From NCBI GenBank assembly GCA_964560325.1, contig CAZLLV010000131.1:1-8239 (forward strand): a stretch of DNA of 8,239 nucleotides, in the 5' to 3' direction. The notes beneath the pieces are model-generated. The model saw only the letters and a program-made list of their open reading frames with translations. It did not search any database and had not been told where the DNA came from. Made by a program: the position numbers and the translations under genes. Numbering within the stretch: position 1 is the stretch's first letter; each line of letters opens with the position of its first letter. This stretch comes from CAZLLV01 sp964560325 (lineage in GTDB: Bacteria > Acidobacteriota > Thermoanaerobaculia > Multivoradales > DATKCC01). This document shows, piece by piece, positions 1 through 6,500 of the stretch.

Positions 1-497
1 GGACGACCGCCCTCGGCGCCTTCGCCCACCAGGACCTCCCCTTCGACCTGCTGGTCGAGCGCCTCGGCCTGGAGCGCGACGCCGCTCACGATCCCCTGGT
101 CCAGGTCGCCTTCACCCTCACCGAGGGCGCCGACGACCCGCCGGAGTTCGCCGATCTCGACCTGGACCTCTTCGAGCTGGGCACCGCCGACGTCCAGTTC
201 GATCTGGTCTTCGGAGTGCTGGCCGGAGAGAGCGCCATGGTGGTCCACGCCGACTACGCCCGCGACCTGTTCGATCCCCCCACGGTGCGTGCGCTGCTGG
301 ACGACGTCGACCGGGTCCTGGTGCGGGTGACGGAGGACCCTGATGTCCGGCTGAGCGCGCTCTACGAGGAGCTCGACCGGGCCGCCGCCGAGCGCCGGGA
401 GGCGGTGGAGGAGCGGCTGGAACAGTCGAGCGCCGTCCGCTTCCACCAGCTCCGCCCCCGTAGCGGACGGGCTGCCGGCGTCGGCGGAGGCGAGTGA
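1..497 (+). CDS. Nonribosomal peptide synthetase, C-terminal end (condensation domain), 5'-truncated
   Basis: This is the 3' end of an NRPS gene that enters from the left; codons begin at base 3 and the TGA stop is at 495-497, leaving 164 visible codons. The visible protein is the last third of a condensation domain. The HQDLPFD motif (bases 27-47) and the following R-D-A-A-H-D-P-L stretch match the conserved C6/C7 motifs of C domains, which join the upstream peptidyl chain to the next carrier-bound amino acid. No adenylation, carrier, epimerase or thioesterase domain follows, so the protein ends on its C domain. The last 40 or so residues are a charged helical stretch rich in Glu and Arg, then a basic segment (VRFHQLRPRSGR) and a Gly-rich end, which could be a docking tail for the next protein; that role is inference. 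The family is certain; substrate and full length cannot be seen. Confidence 0.93.
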   Translation, partial: TTALGAFAHQDLPFDLLVERLGLERDAAHDPLVQVAFTLTEGADDPPEFADLDLDLFELGTADVQFDLVFGVLAGESAMVVHADYARDLFDPPTVRALLDDVDRVLVRVTEDPDVRLSALYEELDRAAAERREAVEERLEQSSAVRFHQLRPRSGRAAGVGGGE

Positions 498-498
498 T

Positions 499-512
499 GG
501 AGGAGGGCAGTG
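499..512 (+). promoter_or_regulatory. Ribosome-binding site and GTG start of the central NRPS gene
   Basis: GGAGG at 499-503 (extended to GGAGGAGGG through 507) lies 6 bases before the GTG at 510, and overlaps nothing but the 12-base gap after the upstream stop. A second in-frame start exists: ATG at 537 with AAGGA at 526-530, also 6 bases away. The recognisable C-fold sequence (FRSSPQQRHVW) begins after both, and the nine extra residues from GTG are polar and look like translated spacer. Either start is possible; the choice does not affect any domain. Confidence 0.6.
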
Positions 513-3500
513 AAGCAGGACGACGAAGGACCGACCATGCGGACTGACACGCTCCAGGGTTTCCGAAGCTCGCCTCAGCAGAGGCACGTCTGGCGGGCGA
601 ACCGGTCCGCCCGCGGCTCGGTTGAGCTACGTAGCGTCGGCGTCGCCGCGGTCGAGGGGACGGTGGCGGAGGACGACCTGCGGGCAGCGATCGCCGACGT
701 GGTGGAACGGCACGAGATCCTACGCACCCGGCTGGAGATCCTGTCCGGCATGGCCGAGCCGCTCCAGGTGATCGGGGACGAGGTGCGCTTCGAGTACCGG
801 GAGGCGGAGGCCGGGGCGCTTCTCCCCGGCGGCGGGCCGGCCGATTCGGACGGTGTCCTGTACGCCTACCTCCGGGCTCCCGGCCCCATCGATTCCGGCC
901 TTCGCGCGACCCGGCTCCGGTCCGACGGCGGACCGGACTTCCTGGTCCTCGACCTGCCGGCCCGGATGGTGGACGGCTGCTCCCTCGACCTGCTGTTCCA
1001 CGCCGTCGCGGCGAGCCTTCGGGCCGGCGGCGGGCTCGACGATCCGATCCAGTACGTGGACGTCTCGGAGATCCTGAACGAGCTGCTGGAGGCGGAGGAG
1101 ACCGAGGAAGGCCGGCGGTTCTGGCGCACGCCGCCGCTGCGCCGGGATCCGGCCCTGCGCCTGCCGGGGGAGCACGCGGCGCCGGCGGATGCGCCGTTCC
1201 GGCCCACCCGGGTGACCCGGCGGCTCGATCCGGCGACCGCGGCGGCGATCGGCGCTTTCGCCGGCGAGGAGCGCCGCCCGGCCTTCTTCCTGGCCTGCTG
1301 GCACCTCTTGCTGGGCCGCCTCGCCGGCCGCCCGGAGACCTTGGTCGACACCGCCCTCGACGGCCGCAGCTCACCGGAGCTGGAGCCGTTGATCGGCCCC
1401 TTCGAGCGCTACCTGCCGATCCGGATCGACCGCTCCGGGGGGCCGAGCTTCGGGGCGCTCCTGACCACGGTGGAGGAGGCCTTGGCCGCTGCCGACCGCT
1501 GGCAGAACTACTTCGAGTGGTCGTGGGAGCCGGCTCCCGTGGGAGAGGCGTCCGCCGAGGTCTCCCGCTATGCCTTCGCTGTCCGGCGGGCGCCGGAGGC
1601 GGCCGATTGCGGCGGCGGCGCGCGCCTCCTCCCCGGCCCTCGGGCCGCCGACCCGACCCGCTACCGCGTCCGCCTCACGGTGGCCGACGGCGCCGACGGA
1701 ATCGCGCTCTGGATCGACCACGACCCGGCGGTCCTCGACGGCAGGGCTGCGGAGCGCCTGGCCGAGCGCCTGGCGACCTTGGCCGCCGATGCCGCCGGCC
1801 GCCCGGGTGCGGCGGCGGATGACCTCCGGATCGTCGGTCGGGTGGAGCGGGCGGGTCTGGTGGAGCTGGCGACGGGGGACGGTGCGGAGGCGCCGCCGCC
1901 GGAGACGACGCGGCCGCTGACCGAGCGGGTCGCCGCCACCGCCTCCCGCTGGCCCGACCGGGTGGCCGTACACCACGGCGACCGCCACCTGAGCTACGGC
2001 GAGCTTCGACGGCGCGTGCGGACCCTGGCCCGCCGGCTGGCGGAGCACCGGGTCGGTGCCGAGGAGACGGTCGTGGTGGGCCACGACCGCTCCGGGGCAG
2101 CGATCGAGGCGATCCTGGGCATCCTCGAGGCGGGCGCCTCCTATCTGCCGGTCGATCTCTCCCTGCCCCGTGAGCGCCTGGAGTTCACGGTCCGGGACGC
2201 CGGGGCGCGGCTCGCCGTCGCCGGCGGCGCCTGGCGCGAGCGGCTGGCGGGGCTCGGTCTCGAGGTCGTCGGCGCCGGCGCGGAGGGTGAGGCGGAGGAC
2301 GCTTCGGTAGAGGGGGCGCTCTTCCCGCCGATCGACCCTCTCCAGGCGGCCTACGTCCTCTACACGTCGGGCTCGACGGGCCGTCCGAAGGGCGTGGAGG
2401 TCTCGCACGGTGCGATCGCCAATCGGGTGAGCTGGACCGCGGAGTCGGGCCTGGTGGGGGAGGGGGACACGGTGCTCCACAAGACCCCGCTGGTGTTCGA
2501 CGCGTCGATCTGGGAGCTGTTCTCGCCGCTGGTGTGCGGTGCCACGGTGGCGGTGGCGGGTCCGGAGTCGCACCGGGACCTGGGGGAGCTGGGTCGGGAG
2601 CTCTCGCGGTACCGGGCGACGGTGCTCCAGCTCGTGCCGTCGCTGCTGGGGCCGTTCCTCGACCGGGCGGCCGGGGGGGCCGAGCTCGCCAGCCTCGAGC
2701 GGGTGTTCTGCGGCGGCGAGCGTCTGACGGCGGACCTGGTGGTGCGGGTGCACGAGACGCTGGGGGCTCGCGTGGTGAACCTGTACGGGCCGACCGAGGC
2801 GTCGATCGACGCCACCTGGTGGGAGTGCCCGCGGGGCGCGGGGGAGGTGCCGATCGGGCGTCCGCTTCCCGGCGTGCGGGTGTTCGTGGCGGACCGGGGC
2901 CTGTCGTTGGTGCCCGAGGGGGCGGTGGGGGAGCTGCTGATCGGCGGCGTCGGCCTCGCCCGGGGCTACGCCGGGCGTCCGGACCTCACGGCGGCGAGCT
3001 TCGTGCCCGACCCGTTCGGCGAGCACGAGGGCGAGCGCCTCTACCGTACCGGCGATCTGGTGCGCTGGGACGGCTCGGGGGCGCTCCTCTACGTCGGCCG
3101 GGCCGACGAGCAGGTGAAGCTGCGGGGCGTGCGCATCGAGCCCGGGGAGATCGAGTCGGTGCTGCGCGAGCATCCCGGGGTGCTCGAAGCGGTGGTGGCG
3201 GTCCGGCCGGGTCCGTCGCTGGCGGCCTACGCGGTGGCGTCGTCGCGGGCGGAGGAGGGGGGCTGGCACCGGCTGCCCGACGGCCTGGAGGTGCGGGTGG
3301 GCGACCGTCACGAGGCGGACCTGATCCACCGGGAGATCTTCGAGGACCGGGTCTACCTGCGCCACGGGGTGCGGTTGGCCGAGGACGCGACGGTGCTCGA
3401 CGTGGGGGCCAACATCGGCCTGTTCACGCTGTTCGTGGCGGACCGGGTGGCGGGTGCCCGGGTGCTGGCCTTCGAGCCGGTGCCGGCGGTCCACGAGCGG

Positions 3501-6500
3501 CTGCGGGCGAACGTGGAGCGCTACCGGGGCTCGGGGCTCGAAGGCGTGGAGATCCAGCAGGTCGCCCTCGGGCGCGCGGCCGGCGAGGCGGAGCTGACTC
3601 ATTACCCGCGATGGTCGGGGATGTCGGGCCTCTACGCCGACCCGGCGGAGGACGAGCGGCTGACCCGGGCGGTGCTGAAGAACCAGTCGGAGGCGCTCTT
3701 CGGGGAGGCGGACGAGCTGCTGGCCGGCCGCTTCGAGGGCGAGACGGTGCGCTGCCGGGTGCGGACGCTCTCGGAGGTGATCGTCGAGCGCGGGATCGAG
3801 CGGGTCGACCTGCTGAAGGTCGACGTGGAGAAGGCGGAGCTCGACGTGCTGGAGGGGATCGCCACGGAGGACTGGCCCCGGATCGCCCAGGTGGTAGCGG
3901 AGGTGCACGACCTGGACGGCCGGGTGGAGCGGATCCGGGAGCTGCTCGAAGGCCACGGCTTCACCGTCACGGTGGACGACGAGGGCATGCTGGAGGACAC
4001 CGGCATGACCACCCTGTACGCCACCCGCGGCGGATCGCAGGAGGGAGCGGCGCTGCCGGCGGGACCGGGTCGCCTTCCGCGGACGGCGGAGCCGGTGACG
4101 CCGGAGGAGCTGCGCGCCCACTTGGCCGGCCGGCTGCCGGAGGCGATGATGCCGTCGGCCGTCGTCCTGCTCCCCGAGCTGCCCCGCTTGCCCAGCGGCA
4201 AGATCGACCGCGACGCCCTCCCCGACCCCGAAGAAGCACGCGCCGGGGGGAAGGACGCCGCGCGCGGCCCGGTGGTCGAGCTGATCGCCGGCTTCTGGCG
4301 CCAGCTCCTGGAGGTCCGGAGTGTCGGCCTGGACGACGACTTCTTCCTCCTCGGCGGGCACTCCCTTCTCGCCACCCGACTGGTGTCGCTCCTCCGGGAG
4401 ACCTTCGGAATCGAGGTCTCGGTCCGCCACCTGTTCGAGCGGCCGACGGTCCGGGCGCTGGCCGAGCGGGTGGAGCGCGGCATGCGGACGGACGGCGAGG
4501 GCGAGCCGCCGCCGATCGGGCCGGTCGATCGCAGTGGTCCGCTGCCCCTCTCCTTCGCCCAGCAGCGGCTCTGGTTCATCGACCAGCTAGGTGGCGACCG
4601 GGCCCGCTACAACATGCCTCTGGGCCTCGACCTGAGCGGCGCCTTGCGGGTCCCGGTCCTGGCCGCGGCGGTCCGTCGGGTGGTGGCACGGCACGAGGTG
4701 TTGCGCACCACGTTCCGGTCGATCGACGGCGTGGCCGAGCAGGTGGTCGCGCCGCCCCCCACCGCCTGGCGGCTTCCGGTGGTCGACCTGGGCGGCCTGC
4801 CGGAGCCCCGGCGCCTTGCCGAGGCGGAGCGTCAGGCGGTGCTGGAGGTCCGGCGGCCGTTCGACCTCTCCCGGGACTTCACCTTGCGGACGGTACTGAT
4901 CCGCTCGTCCACGCGGCGCCACGCGCTGGTCGCCACCGCCCATCACATCGCGAGCGACGGCTGGTCGAGCGAGATCGTGGTGCGGGAGATCGCTCTCCTC
5001 TACCGCGAGGGGATCACCGGCCGCCCGGCCGAGCTTCCGGAGCTGCTGGTGCAGTACGCCGACTTCGCCGCCTGGCAGCGACGTCGCCTCGCCGGCGGCC
5101 TCCTGGCGGCGGAGCTCGACCACTGGCGAGGCCGTCTTCGCGGTGCGCCGGCCCGGGTGGAGCTGCCGGCGGACCGGCCGGCGGACGCCCCGGCCGCCCG
5201 GGGCGCCGAGCACCGGTTCGAGCTCTCCGGGGAGCTCTCCGACGGCGTCAAGCGTCTGGCGCGGGAGGAGCGCGCCACACCGTTCATGGTTCTGCTGGCC
5301 GCCTTCCACGTGCTGGCCTCGCTCCTCAGCGGCCAGGACGACGTGGTGATCGGCACCGACCTCGCCGGCCGGGACCGGCCGGAGGTCCAGGACCTGGTCG
5401 GCTTCTTCGTCGACCTGCTTCCGATCCGCCTCGATCTCTCGGGCGCGCCCACCTTCCGGGAGATCCTGCGCCAGCTCCGCAGCACCCTGCTGACGGCATA
5501 TGCCCACCAGGCGGTGCCGTTCGACCGGCTGGTCTCCGATCTCGCCCCCGAGCGCGGGATCGAGGGGGGCTCGCTCTTCAACCTCCTCTTCGTGATGCAG
5601 AACCTGCCCGGCGCCGGAGCGGCGGAAGTGGGCGCCTTGGCGGGCGCCCTGGAGGTGAAACCGTTCCCGGTCAGCGAGGGCTCGGCCCGCTTCGACCTGA
5701 CCCTCTTCGTGGACGAGCGGGAGGGGGTCTACCGGGCCACCTGGAGCTATCGCGCCGATCGCTTCCGGCCGGAGACCGCCGCGCGAATGGGGCGGCAGCT
5801 CACCACCATCCTGGCGGCGGTCGTCGGCGACCCCGCCGCCCGCGTGGACCGCATCGAGATCCCAGAACGGCAACCGACCCAGACAGCGGAGGAAACCATG
5901 CAGCAGACCAAGAAGAAGCGCTCCTTCAAGGAGTTCAAGCGGAGCCGCCCCCGGGCGGTCGACGTCGCCGGCCAGGAGCTGGTCCGGCTCGGGTCGCTCC
6001 GGCCCGACGGCGACCTGCCTGCCCTGTTCCAGCCCGCCGGCGCCGACGTCGACCTGATCGAGTGGGCGGCGGCCCACCGGGAACGGATCGAGGAGACCCT
6101 GCACCGGGCCGGCGCCGCCCTCTTCCGGGGCTTCGGAATCTCGTCGGTGGAGGAGTTCGAGAGTCTCGCGGCCGCCGTCTGCCCCGACCTGTTCGGCGAG
6201 TACGGCGACCTGCCGAAGGAGGAGGAGGGCGACAAGATCTACCACTCGACCCCCTATCCGCCGGACAAGACGATCCTCTTCCACAACGAGAGCTCGCACA
6301 CTCCGCGCTGGCCGATGCGCCAGTTCTTCTACTCGGCGAAGGTGGCCGAGGAGGGGGGCGAGACGCCGATCGTCGACTGCCGGGAGCTCTATCGGCGGCT
6401 CGACCCCGACCTGCGCCGGCGCTTCGAGGAGAAGGGCCTTCTCTACGTGCGGAACTTCAGCGGCTTCGACGTGCCCTGGTGGGACTTCTTCCGGACCCGG

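Noticed and set aside
216..497. A separate 93-residue gene starting at GTG 216
   Set aside because: The same frame is open back to base 3 and encodes continuous condensation-domain sequence with the HQDLPFD motif, so this GTG is internal.
1371..4430. Open frame of 1019 codons on the minus strand
   Set aside because: It lies antisense to the C*-A-FkbM region with clear NRPS motifs; the translation is Pro/Arg/His/Gln-rich with no recognisable family. Long antisense frames are expected at this GC content.
4530..5864. Epimerization or heterocyclization domain instead of condensation
   Set aside because: HHIASDG and the C5/C6 motifs are those of ordinary condensation domains; no DxxxxD cyclization motif and no epimerase-specific motifs were seen.
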